This document shows positions 47,187-55,805 of a stretch of DNA of 64,000 bases, in pieces (the stretch's first letter is position 1; every line of letters starts with the position of its first letter). The DNA is from Candidatus Aquirickettsiella gammari. GTDB lineage: Bacteria > Pseudomonadota > Gammaproteobacteria > Diplorickettsiales > Diplorickettsiaceae. Below the pieces are notes generated by a model. That model had not been told where the DNA came from. It saw only the letters and a list, made by a program, of their open reading frames with translations, and did not search any database. The DNA is taken from contig NMOS02000005.1 in the NCBI GenBank assembly GCA_002290645.2, positions 25,125 to 89,124 on the forward strand, in the 5' to 3' direction. Made by a program: the position numbers and the translations under genes.

Positions 47187-48063
47187 GTCGAAACTTCCCG
47201 GTTTTCATTGATAATTCTATTATTTTATTTAAATCTTTCCTTTGAACAAATATTTTTTTAGGGGTAATTGCCATAACTAAGCCTTGCTCTAATCCAATGC
47301 TATCGCCTAACTCAAGTTTATAAATTTGTGTATTCGGTAATCTAATAAGCCCCCAATTTCGCTCGCCGTGATCCTCCGATAAAAAGCCAACCATTTTGAG
47401 AGTATTCAATGGATATTTTATTAAAATATTTTTTTTAAATAAGGATGAATATTTAGCGCTAATCTTATTTAGATTAGATACACCTAAATTAAAAATATCT
47501 ATTTCCGTGGCATAATAGTAAACATGGAATAAAAACTCGATTTCTTTTTGAGCAGTAGAGCTTGCTGAGAGAGCATCAAAAAAATTCCACCTGAAATTTT
47601 CTAGCAGAATAAGATACTGTAAATTTTCTATTTGATAGAGAAACTCAGTAATATTATTGTTAACATTCAATAAACGAACTTTGAACCAAATCTCATGTAA
47701 AAATTTTTTCTTTTTAATGGCTAAAATTTTCAAGTCCTTGATCGTAAAATTTTGTGTTAGTAACTGACCAGTAAGCAGTAACAAAATAGTATTACTATAA
47801 TTATCATTATAAAAAAGACATCTTTTTTTTAGCTCACCTATTTTTTTCCGACAAACAGAACACTCCTCTAAAATGCTTTGCTGTTTCTTTATTTTCCTCT
47901 CTAAGTACTTTAACTGTGAATAGATATCATTTTTTTTTACTAAAATAGATTTTAAATAAAAAAAATATCCGCCGATCAAAATAAATAAAATAGTCGCTAG
48001 GATAATTCCACATTTTAAGCTAACTGACCAAGTATGAATCTTAATTAAATTAAATTTACCCAT
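47164..48063 (-). CDS. fused PilO-PilP type IV pilus assembly protein
   Basis: The 299 residues have a short cytosolic start, one transmembrane helix (17-37), a coiled coil (about 40-80) and a PilO-like periplasmic domain (about 90-190). From about 217 they continue with a PilP pattern: YPLNTLKMVGFL, then WGLIRLPNTQIYKLELGDSIG and IFVQRKDLNKIIEL. PilP is normally a separate lipoprotein; here its lipobox is absent and it is tethered by the PilO helix. The position between pilN and pilQ, with no other gene between, supports the fusion. It would link PilM/PilN to the PilQ secretin. Confidence 0.75.
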   Translation of the reverse strand: MGKFNLIKIHTWSVSLKCGIILATILFILIGGYFFYLKSILVKKNDIYSQLKYLERKIKKQQSILEECSVCRKKIGELKKRCLFYNDNYSNTILLLLTGQLLTQNFTIKDLKILAIKKKKFLHEIWFKVRLLNVNNNITEFLYQIENLQYLILLENFRWNFFDALSASSTAQKEIEFLFHVYYYATEIDIFNLGVSNLNKISAKYSSLFKKNILIKYPLNTLKMVGFLSEDHGERNWGLIRLPNTQIYKLELGDSIGLEQGLVMAITPKKIFVQRKDLNKIIELSMKTGKFRHVMALSG

Positions 48064-48094
48064 TTTTATTATTCTAATAATTCATTTTGTTTTT

Positions 48095-48622
48095 TTATTG
48101 CAATCTAATAATAACTAAAGAATCGCATCCCGCTTTTTTAGTTTCATTAGTAAATACCCATTGCAGCTTATAATTATAAAATTTGGATTGTAATGCTTTA
48201 ATTAAGCTTAAACTCTGATTTTTAGATACGGACCTCATCGCTAAACTCAAATAAGGTGGGTGATATTCGATGATTCTTATAAACAAATCAGGCGTTGATA
48301 AATAGTTAAGATGGCTTATAAAATCCAAAATTTTTCGAATATTTTCATGGTTGTCCCGCATGCTATTTATACTTTTATCTAACACATTTATTTCTTTTTT
48401 TAATTGATTATTTTTTTTCACTATTGGCAATAAATATTTCAGATGATGTAAAAGTTGATCGTTATACAAATAATATTCTTTAATTTGATGAACAATAAGT
48501 ATTTTTAAACAATAAACCAAACCGACACTCAAACAAAAAATACTTATCCAACAAGTAATAAATTCTTTTTTTCTGTATTTATATTTTTGTTCTCGCCATG
48601 GTAATAAATTGATTTCGTTCAT
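48095..48622 (-). CDS. pilN: type IV pilus inner-membrane protein PilN
   Basis: Inner-membrane alignment-complex protein. The ATG at 48622 is chosen because it gives the family N-terminus MNEINLLPWRE, the segment that binds PilM, and because it shares a base with the pilM stop (TAATG). The resulting 175 residues have one transmembrane helix (about 21-42) and a periplasmic coiled coil plus ferredoxin-like domain. Sequence beyond the first 15 residues is poorly conserved. Confidence 0.9.
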   Translation of the reverse strand: MNEINLLPWREQKYKYRKKEFITCWISIFCLSVGLVYCLKILIVHQIKEYYLYNDQLLHHLKYLLPIVKKNNQLKKEINVLDKSINSMRDNHENIRKILDFISHLNYLSTPDLFIRIIEYHPPYLSLAMRSVSKNQSLSLIKALQSKFYNYKLQWVFTNETKKAGCDSLVIIRLQ

Positions 48623-49605
48623 TAAGAATATGCTCCCATCGAAATCGAAAAATCCAGGTAGGGGCTTAGTGCCAAACCACAACTTATAAATAAACCGGAC
48701 AAGCTATTACTTAGTTTATTCTTATCTAATTCATAACTACATTTTAATGATTGTTCATAGTTTAATACTTGGGTCTTTAATGCTAAAAACCCATCTAATT
48801 TTTTGCATAAATAGCTTAATAAAGACCGATTAAAACCTATAAAGAAAAGTTTATTTAGACTACAACCAGGAAAAGCTAAAAAATATCTTTTAATACAACG
48901 TTTTATTTGTAGCAAAATAGACTCCTTGCTCTGTGTATTTAACAATTTTTCGTTAAAACACACCGCTTCTTTTGATTTGTCTAAAAATAAAAGTGTTAAT
49001 TGATTAGCCCCCACCTCTAAGAACATACGATTTTCATACCTGTTTTCAGGATAAAAATAGTAATTTGCCCTTACTATAGCTTGCGAGCTAAGCTCAACCG
49101 CAATAGGCGTTAAATTGGCTTGATGAACAATATCTAAACGGAAATCTAAATGTTCTTTACGGCAAGCTGCTAATAAAACCTTAAAATTATCTTGATTCTG
49201 TTGCGCGGGGTAAAATCTTTGGTAGTCAAAATAAAGATCCTTTAAAGGGTAAGGAATAGATTGTTCTGCCAATATTGCAATTATTTCATCAAGGTTTTCA
49301 TAAGCGCTATGATCTATCTGAATCCACTTGCTGCACACTAGGTGATCAGGAATATTTAATACGCAATTTTTTACACGCGTTTTCTCAAGCAATGTTCGCT
49401 TTAATATAGCAACCATTCGCGATACATCTTTTGCTTGCTTGTAATCCAGGCATTGTGGAATAGCAGCTATCGCGTAATTTTTTAGTTCATAATAAACATC
49501 ACCCGGGCCAAAAATAACCCACTTCAACATCGCACTACCGATATCTAAACCCATAGTATCGTTTGTTAATTGTGTATTTTTGTGTCTATCCTTAAAAAAA
49601 TACAT
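48622..49605 (-). CDS. pilM: type IV pilus assembly ATPase-fold protein PilM
   Basis: Cytosolic actin-like protein that binds the N-terminus of PilN and connects the pilus motor to the envelope complex. The 327 residues begin with a GLDIGSAMLKW phosphate-binding motif (about 19-29). Length is slightly under the usual 350. It is the first gene of pilM-pilN-pilOP-pilQ, divergent from mrcA as in many gammaproteobacteria. Confidence 0.9.
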   Translation of the reverse strand: MYFFKDRHKNTQLTNDTMGLDIGSAMLKWVIFGPGDVYYELKNYAIAAIPQCLDYKQAKDVSRMVAILKRTLLEKTRVKNCVLNIPDHLVCSKWIQIDHSAYENLDEIIAILAEQSIPYPLKDLYFDYQRFYPAQQNQDNFKVLLAACRKEHLDFRLDIVHQANLTPIAVELSSQAIVRANYYFYPENRYENRMFLEVGANQLTLLFLDKSKEAVCFNEKLLNTQSKESILLQIKRCIKRYFLAFPGCSLNKLFFIGFNRSLLSYLCKKLDGFLALKTQVLNYEQSLKCSYELDKNKLSNSLSGLFISCGLALSPYLDFSISMGAYS

Positions 49606-49861
49606 ATTAGCGTCGTTTTATGATGTGATGAAAAACTGGCCTTCCTTTATTATGCATCTAAATAATATTTTGTCAATTATTTAATGCATAGTTAATGACT
49701 CACTTATTAAAAAATTTATTACTGTAAAAGTGCGCTAAGCTTCCTTTTAATAATAATAAAGTGTACAAAGATCGAATAACACACTATTTTTATTAAAACC
49801 CTTGTTTAAGCCTGATGTCACTTACGATATGATGTAGCCCGACCAATCAACTGCTTTCATT

Positions 49862-52321
49862 ATGAAACGATCGAATCACTTTTTCCGTAATTGCTTTTTA
49901 ATGCTATTAAGCCTGTTCATTACACTTATTGTAGCCGCTAGCATTCTCTATATTTATCTTGATAAGCAATTGCCTGATGTGGATGAATTAAAATCGGTAC
50001 AACTACCTATTCCGATGCGCATCTATACGAGTGATGGACAAGCTATTGCTGAATTTGGCGAGTTACATCGAAACCTTGCTAAACTGAATGAAGTCCCTAA
50101 CTTGATGGTTAAAGCATTCTTAGCAACTGAAGACCAGCGCTTTTTAGAACATCATGGTGTTGACTTTTACGGTCTATTACGTGCTGCAACTGAAGTATTA
50201 CTGACAGGGAGTAAAGTACAAGGCGGTAGTACGATTACGATGCAGGTCGCGCGTAATTTTTACTTGTCTCGAGAAAAAACTTTTTTACGCAAGTTTACTG
50301 AAATATTACTTTCACTTAAAATCGAACGTGAGTTTACTAAAGAACAAATTCTTGAACTTTATCTCAACAAAATTTTTCTCGGTAATCGTGCTTATGGCGT
50401 TGCGGCAGCGGCACAGGTTTATTTTAATAAAACGCTCAATCAACTCACCTTGCCTGAAATGGCGACTATTGCAGGACTACCTAAAGCACCTTCTGCCATT
50501 AATCCCTTAATAAATCCTATTGCCGCAAAACAGCGTCGTGATCACGTATTAACGCGCATGTTTGAGCTTGGTTATATCTCTAAAGCGAGTTATGAAACCG
50601 CTATAGCCACTCCCATGTTGACACAGGTACAAACCGATACAGGTGGAATGATAAAGGCGCCTTATGTAGCGGAAATGGTCCGCGATATGATGTACAAAAG
50701 TTTTGGTGAGGATAGTTACTTGAAGGGATATAATGTCTATACAACTATCAGCTCAGCTCAACAATTAGCCGCTAATAAGGCCTTACGTACTAGCTTATTA
50801 GCTTATGATAAACGACATGGATATAGAGGAACAGAAAAAAACATAGCTCCGTTAGACGCTAATAAAGTAACCCATACTTTAAATTCCTTGCATCGAGCAT
50901 CCTCTATCAATGGTTTACAAGCCGCTATTATTATTGCAATTACTGATCAAGTTATAACCGCCTTATTAGTAAATAACCAAATGATCTTCATTCCTTGGCA
51001 AGGTTTAGCATGGACCATTCCTCAACTTGCTAACAATGCTCTAAATCCACCGCCCGAAACTTTAAAAAATAAGGTACACGTGGGTGATGTTATCCGTGTT
51101 CAAGAAACACAAAATAACACCTGGGAATTATCGCAAATTCCCAAAGTACAAGGGGCATTAGTCGCACTAAATCCACAAACCGGTGCTATTAGCGCATTAG
51201 TAGGTGGTTTTGATTATAATTTGAGTAAATTCAATCGCGTTATCCAAGCGGAAAGACAGCCTGGATCAGGATTTAAACCTTTTATTTATGCGGCTGCTTT
51301 GGCCAAAGGTTATACCTTAGCCAATATTTTTAATGACGCGCCTCTCGTATTTGATATACCTGGCCGGGATGAACCATGGCGCCCGCAAAATGACAACCAC
51401 ATTTTCAGTGGCCCGACGCGTTTACGTGTCGCTTTAGCTAAATCAATCAATCTTGTATCAGTTCGTTTATTACAAGCTATCGATGTGCCTTATGTATTAA
51501 CTTATGTAAAACGTTTTGGTTTTAACGCTAAAAAATTACCTCGTAATTTATCCTTAGCACTTGGAACAGGCGAGGTCACACCTATCGAATTAGCGCGCGC
51601 CTACGCTGTTTTTGCCAATGGCGGTTATCGTATAACCCCCTATTTAATTGATCATATTACCAATGAGCAAGGTCAAACCATTTATAAAGCGGAACCTAAA
51701 ATAGCTTGTGAGGCTTGTTTGCGTGGCGAAATCCCTCCTCCTTCGGCGGATGAAAAAGAGAGTCCTTATGCACCGCAAGTTATTCCAGCTGATATTGCCT
51801 TTCTCATGACTTCGGCTTTAAAGGATGTGATTCGGTATGGCACTGGATCTCAAGCTAGTATTTTAAATCGCCGTGATCTCGCTGGAAAAACAGGCACAAC
51901 GAGTGATTATGTCGATACGTGGTTTACAGGATTTAATAGTAATTTAGTCGCCACCGTCTGGATAGGATTCGATCAACCCAGTTCCGTTCTTGAATATGGA
52001 GCAAAAGCCGCACTACCTATGTGGATCGATTTTATGCGCGTAGCTTTACAAGGTCAGCCAGAAAAAACTATGCCTCAACCTAACGACATAGCAACCGCAA
52101 GCATAGACCCTATCTCAGGTAATCTGTTGCCGAGTGGAACACCGGGCTCTATTTTAGAGTACTTTCGTAAAAATGATTTATTAAGAGCGCCGATACAGGA
52201 AAATTCTGTAACTTTTAATACCACCGATAATTCAAATACAGTCACCGATCCAACTGAAAATTCAACCCAATCAGAAACAAAACCACAGAGCAATAAAGAA
52301 GCGGGCGAACCACTATTCTAA
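49862..52321 (+). CDS. mrcA: penicillin-binding protein 1A
   Basis: Bifunctional peptidoglycan glycosyltransferase/transpeptidase. The 819 residues have an N-terminal membrane anchor (about 10-30), a GT51 domain with the catalytic Glu in ATEDQRFLEHHGVD (about 86-99) and QGGSTITMQ, an OB-like insert (about 320-430), and a transpeptidase domain with SxxK in PGSGFKPF, SxN in KSINL and KTGTT in LAGKTGTTSDY. Divergent from pilM, the conserved ponA/mrcA-pil arrangement. Confidence 0.96.
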   Translation: MKRSNHFFRNCFLMLLSLFITLIVAASILYIYLDKQLPDVDELKSVQLPIPMRIYTSDGQAIAEFGELHRNLAKLNEVPNLMVKAFLATEDQRFLEHHGVDFYGLLRAATEVLLTGSKVQGGSTITMQVARNFYLSREKTFLRKFTEILLSLKIEREFTKEQILELYLNKIFLGNRAYGVAAAAQVYFNKTLNQLTLPEMATIAGLPKAPSAINPLINPIAAKQRRDHVLTRMFELGYISKASYETAIATPMLTQVQTDTGGMIKAPYVAEMVRDMMYKSFGEDSYLKGYNVYTTISSAQQLAANKALRTSLLAYDKRHGYRGTEKNIAPLDANKVTHTLNSLHRASSINGLQAAIIIAITDQVITALLVNNQMIFIPWQGLAWTIPQLANNALNPPPETLKNKVHVGDVIRVQETQNNTWELSQIPKVQGALVALNPQTGAISALVGGFDYNLSKFNRVIQAERQPGSGFKPFIYAAALAKGYTLANIFNDAPLVFDIPGRDEPWRPQNDNHIFSGPTRLRVALAKSINLVSVRLLQAIDVPYVLTYVKRFGFNAKKLPRNLSLALGTGEVTPIELARAYAVFANGGYRITPYLIDHITNEQGQTIYKAEPKIACEACLRGEIPPPSADEKESPYAPQVIPADIAFLMTSALKDVIRYGTGSQASILNRRDLAGKTGTTSDYVDTWFTGFNSNLVATVWIGFDQPSSVLEYGAKAALPMWIDFMRVALQGQPEKTMPQPNDIATASIDPISGNLLPSGTPGSILEYFRKNDLLRAPIQENSVTFNTTDNSNTVTDPTENSTQSETKPQSNKEAGEPLF

Positions 52322-52349
52322 ATAGATGTACTAAACCGATTAGATTTTT

Positions 52350-52781
52350 TTATAACCCTATAGCCTCTTCTAAATCTCTTCTGGTTTGAGGACCTGCTAA
52401 CACATGCAAACGTCCATTTGGTGCAATCAACAAGGTTGTAGGCAACCCGTTGATATGGCGTATACCCAGCTGTTGTTTTGGATCGACTGCAAGCGTAGGA
52501 AAATTAACGCCACTTTGCTGTATATGACGCGGCAAGCTTCCTGGATCATCATAATTAAAGCCAAACATAGCCACTTGATTATGATGCGCGCGATAAAAGG
52601 CATTTAATTCAGGAATTTCTTCTAGGCAATATCCACACCAGGTTGCCCAATAATTAATCACAACCCACTTCCCTTTATAATCTGAGAAATTAATATCTTT
52701 TACAATATCAGCGGCCAAGCTTACTGTAGAAAATAATAGTAGCAGGCTCGTAAACACCAGGAATCTAAAAGCTTTACACAT
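52350..52781 (-). CDS. periplasmic TlpA-like thioredoxin
   Basis: A 143-residue exported thioredoxin-fold protein with a signal peptide (about 1-23) and the redox motif CGYC at 49-52 (ATWCGYC). The cis-proline loop (LPTT) is near 113. TlpA/ResA-like proteins reduce disulfides in periplasmic proteins, for example during cytochrome c maturation. No cytochrome genes are adjacent. Convergent with mrcA. Confidence 0.88.
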   Translation of the reverse strand: MCKAFRFLVFTSLLLLFSTVSLAADIVKDINFSDYKGKWVVINYWATWCGYCLEEIPELNAFYRAHHNQVAMFGFNYDDPGSLPRHIQQSGVNFPTLAVDPKQQLGIRHINGLPTTLLIAPNGRLHVLAGPQTRRDLEEAIGL

Positions 52782-52943
52782 ACTATCCCCTTGCGATATA
52801 GGTTAGATCAATCAATTTAACACTTTACTACTCAAAAAACACGCTTTAAACCTAGTTTATCCTAAACTTAATTAATTGACTCATTCGCAATAACCCTAGT
52901 TCTAGCTTTCCTTTCAATAATAAGCTTGTTACTATGCCTCTTT

Positions 52944-53072
52944 CGCTTAGGGGTGCCATAAGCTTTTTGCTAAAACTAAAAATATTTTAATAAACAAAAG
53001 TTTTACAAATAGTTTAAATAGGCTGAGAAATACCCTTATCACCTGATCGGGATCATGCCCGCGTAGGAAAAG
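52944..53072 (+). promoter_or_regulatory. TPP riboswitch (THI element)
   Basis: Contains the canonical thiamin pyrophosphate aptamer core: GGGGTGCC near 52950, CTGAGA at 53023-53028, then ACCTGATCGGGATCATGCCCGCGTAGG starting at 53041 (quoted in part). A variable AT-rich P3 extension fills the middle. It ends about four bases before the ATG of the ThiZ-like gene and includes the AGGAAAAG ribosome-binding region. TPP binding probably blocks translation initiation of the importer operon. Confidence 0.93.
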
Positions 53073-53075
53073 TGT

Positions 53076-53810
53076 ATGTTAAAATCGCCTGCCATTTCGA
53101 TCGTTGATGCTAAGTTACGCTATCATGATCACATTTTATTTGATCAGCTAGATTTTCACTTAGCCGCGGGCCAAACAACCTGTTTACTGGGTGCCAGTGG
53201 CGTTGGGAAAAGCCGTTTTCTACAGCTCATCGCTGGATTAAAACCAATATTTGCGTCTGCAACTATCTCTGCTTGTGACCAAAAAAGCTTGTCTGGACGA
53301 CTTGCTTATATGCCACAAACCAATGCTTTATTGCCTTGGTTAAACATTTTAAACAATGTTTTGTTGGGTTATCGTTTACGGTGTAGGAAAAAACCCTACG
53401 CACATGCTCGTAAATTATTAACTCAACTCGGATTAAGCCATACTTTAAAAAAATATCCTGCGCAATTATCGGGGGGAATGCAACAGCGGGTTGCTTTAGC
53501 GCGTGTCCTTTTAGAAGATCGCCCTATCGTATTAATGGACGAACCATTTTCTGCCTTAGATACGATTACTCGATATCAATTACAAGAACTCACTGCCAAT
53601 TTATTGAAAAATCGTACCGTATTGTTGGTAACTCATGATCCTTTAGAAGCGCTACGCCTTGGTCACCATATTGCTATCATGTCAGGTCATCCTGCAAAAA
53701 TTGAATACCTAAACTATAAATTATCAGACTTGCCACCACGCGTACTGGATAACCCTCACTTATTAAAATGGCAAAGCCAATTATTACATCGTCTACAAGA
53801 GTTACAATAA
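53076..53810 (+). CDS. thiZ: ABC transporter ATP-binding protein, ThiZ-like
   Basis: Motor subunit of an importer for a thiamine pyrimidine precursor. The 244 residues show Walker A GASGVGKSR (39-47), the signature LSGGMQQRVALAR (about 130-142), Walker B IVLMDEPF and the H-loop THD. The ThiZ name rests on the TPP riboswitch directly upstream and the NMT1-like binding protein downstream. Its stop shares a base with the permease ATG (TAATG). Confidence 0.9.
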   Translation: MLKSPAISIVDAKLRYHDHILFDQLDFHLAAGQTTCLLGASGVGKSRFLQLIAGLKPIFASATISACDQKSLSGRLAYMPQTNALLPWLNILNNVLLGYRLRCRKKPYAHARKLLTQLGLSHTLKKYPAQLSGGMQQRVALARVLLEDRPIVLMDEPFSALDTITRYQLQELTANLLKNRTVLLVTHDPLEALRLGHHIAIMSGHPAKIEYLNYKLSDLPPRVLDNPHLLKWQSQLLHRLQELQ

Positions 53811-54682
53811 TGTCTCTATTTTATTTCTTACGAAACCAGATAATTGGCCGAGTTGGAGGTGGAGAGACTTGGCTTCACACTTCATGGACGCTAATAAATT
53901 TAGCGCTTAGTAAATCATTGCTACTGAAGACCACTCAATTATTAATACGTAAAATTTATATCCCTTTATTGTTGATCATAATTTGGGCATGCCTGATCCG
54001 ATTTTTACGGCTACCTAATTATATATTACCTACCCCTTTAGAAGTCCTACATAATTTAATTAACTATTCTTCATTGATTAGTTACCACCTGCTCGCCACG
54101 CTAGAGGAAACAGTACTTGGTTTATTGCTTGGGATCCTATTAGGGATGTTAATTGCATTGAGCATGTGCTTATTTCGTCCAATTCATGCCTTTTTATTAC
54201 CGCTATTATTAGCGAGTCAAGCCTTACCTATATTCGCAATTGCACCTTTACTGGTACTGTGGTTTGGTTATGGCATCACCGCTAAAATTCTAACTACGAC
54301 TTTTATGCTGTTTTTTCCTGTCGCCAATAATTTTCTGGATGGTTTAAAGCAAACGCCTGAGAATTATTTAAATCTAGCCCATACTATGAATAGTAGTCGT
54401 TGGCAAACGCTCTATCAAATCCGCATCCCGGCGGCATTACCTAATCTTGCCTCGGGAATACGCATAGCAACGGCTATGGCGCCGCTGGGCGCAATCATTG
54501 GCGAATGGGTCGGCTCAAGTCAGGGTTTGGGTTTTTTATTATTAAATGCCAATGCACAAATGCAGATAGGTTTGATGTTTGCTATATTGGCGGTTATATT
54601 TTTTTTCAGTATTTTCATTTATTTTTTGATCGATAAACTATTGTGTTTAGGTATGCCTTGGACTTTATTAAAGTCACATTAA
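53810..54682 (+). CDS. thiX: ABC transporter permease, ThiX-like
   Basis: Inner-membrane channel subunit of the pyrimidine precursor importer. The ATG at 53810 gives coupling to the ATPase gene. The 290 residues have six hydrophobic helices and the EAA-type ATPase-contact loop near 190-215 (SSRWQTLYQIRIPAALPNL). An unusual polar N-terminal stretch of about 40 residues precedes the first helix; a later start is possible. Same transcript as its neighbours. Confidence 0.9.
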   Translation: MSLFYFLRNQIIGRVGGGETWLHTSWTLINLALSKSLLLKTTQLLIRKIYIPLLLIIIWACLIRFLRLPNYILPTPLEVLHNLINYSSLISYHLLATLEETVLGLLLGILLGMLIALSMCLFRPIHAFLLPLLLASQALPIFAIAPLLVLWFGYGITAKILTTTFMLFFPVANNFLDGLKQTPENYLNLAHTMNSSRWQTLYQIRIPAALPNLASGIRIATAMAPLGAIIGEWVGSSQGLGFLLLNANAQMQIGLMFAILAVIFFFSIFIYFLIDKLLCLGMPWTLLKSH

Positions 54683-54720
54683 ATTAAATAGACTTAGACT
54701 TAAAATAAAATATTTTATTT

Positions 54721-55656
54721 ATGAGAAAAAAAATAAATCTTACTTATTTATTATTTTTATTTTCCAGTAATATCTCAGCTAAACCATTGACGCTGATCCT
54801 AGACTGGCTAGTTAATCCTGATCATGCCGCCATTTTGGTTGCCCAAGAGCAAGGATTTTTTAAAAGCGAGGGGGTAGAAGTTGACATCATTGCTCCAACT
54901 AATCCGGATGACGGGCCTAAGCTTGTAGCGGCTGGTCGCGCCGATTTAGCCGTTAGCTATCAACCTCAGTTAGTGATGCAAGCTGTACAAGGCTTACCCT
55001 TAATGCGCATAGCTACGTTGGTAAACCATCCTTTAAACTGCTTAATCGTTAGAAACGATAGTGCTATCCATAAGCTTGCCGATTTAAAAGGCAAACATAT
55101 TGCCTATACATCGCATGCTGAAGGGACGCTCATGTTAAGTACTTTGTTAGAAAAAGCACATTTAACATTACGAGATGTTAAGACGACTAACGTATCTTAT
55201 AATTTAACTCAAGCCTTATTAAGTAAGCGCGTCGACGCAGTTATCAATGTAATGCGCAATGTAGAGCCTTTACAAATGCAATTTGCCCATCAGTCGGTAA
55301 AAATTTATCCCATCGAGCTAGCCGATATTCCGAGCTATGATGAATTAGTTATCATCGCTAACAAAAATAAATTGGCTGACCGGCGCCTAGTTAAGTTTTT
55401 GACAGGCCTCAATAAAGCAACCCTATACTTGTTAAATAACCCTGAAAAATGCTGGCAAGTATTTGCTATTAATCATCCTGTCTTAAACAATGCTTTAAAC
55501 CATCAAATTTGGCAAGCTACCCTCCCTTATATAGCACGACATCCTCTTGCATTTGATAAAAAATCTTATGCTCAATTTATGCTTTTTCTAAAACAAAAAA
55601 GGATAATCAATAAAATACTAGTCAGTGATGACTATGCGACAGAATTAATGCGTTAA
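54721..55656 (+). CDS. thiY: THI5/NMT1-like substrate-binding protein, ThiY-like
   Basis: Periplasmic binding protein for N-formyl-4-amino-5-aminomethyl-2-methylpyrimidine in characterised ThiY proteins. The 311 residues have a signal peptide (about 1-20) and the family features: LDWLVNPDHAAILVAQEQGFF, then SYQPQ near 79-83. With the riboswitch and ThiZX it forms a complete TPP-controlled importer. The exact ligand is inferred from context. Confidence 0.88.
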   Translation: MRKKINLTYLLFLFSSNISAKPLTLILDWLVNPDHAAILVAQEQGFFKSEGVEVDIIAPTNPDDGPKLVAAGRADLAVSYQPQLVMQAVQGLPLMRIATLVNHPLNCLIVRNDSAIHKLADLKGKHIAYTSHAEGTLMLSTLLEKAHLTLRDVKTTNVSYNLTQALLSKRVDAVINVMRNVEPLQMQFAHQSVKIYPIELADIPSYDELVIIANKNKLADRRLVKFLTGLNKATLYLLNNPEKCWQVFAINHPVLNNALNHQIWQATLPYIARHPLAFDKKSYAQFMLFLKQKRIINKILVSDDYATELMR

Positions 55657-55805
55657 TTAATACCCATAATATCCATTTTCAGATAGCGCCCATAAAAAAT
55701 ATTTAACAACTACCAATGCCAAAAAAAATCTAGCTCGAGTCAATTAGCCAATTAATCTAAAATAATCATGCAAGCTGATCAAATTTTCGTTACAATCCCC
55801 TGTCT

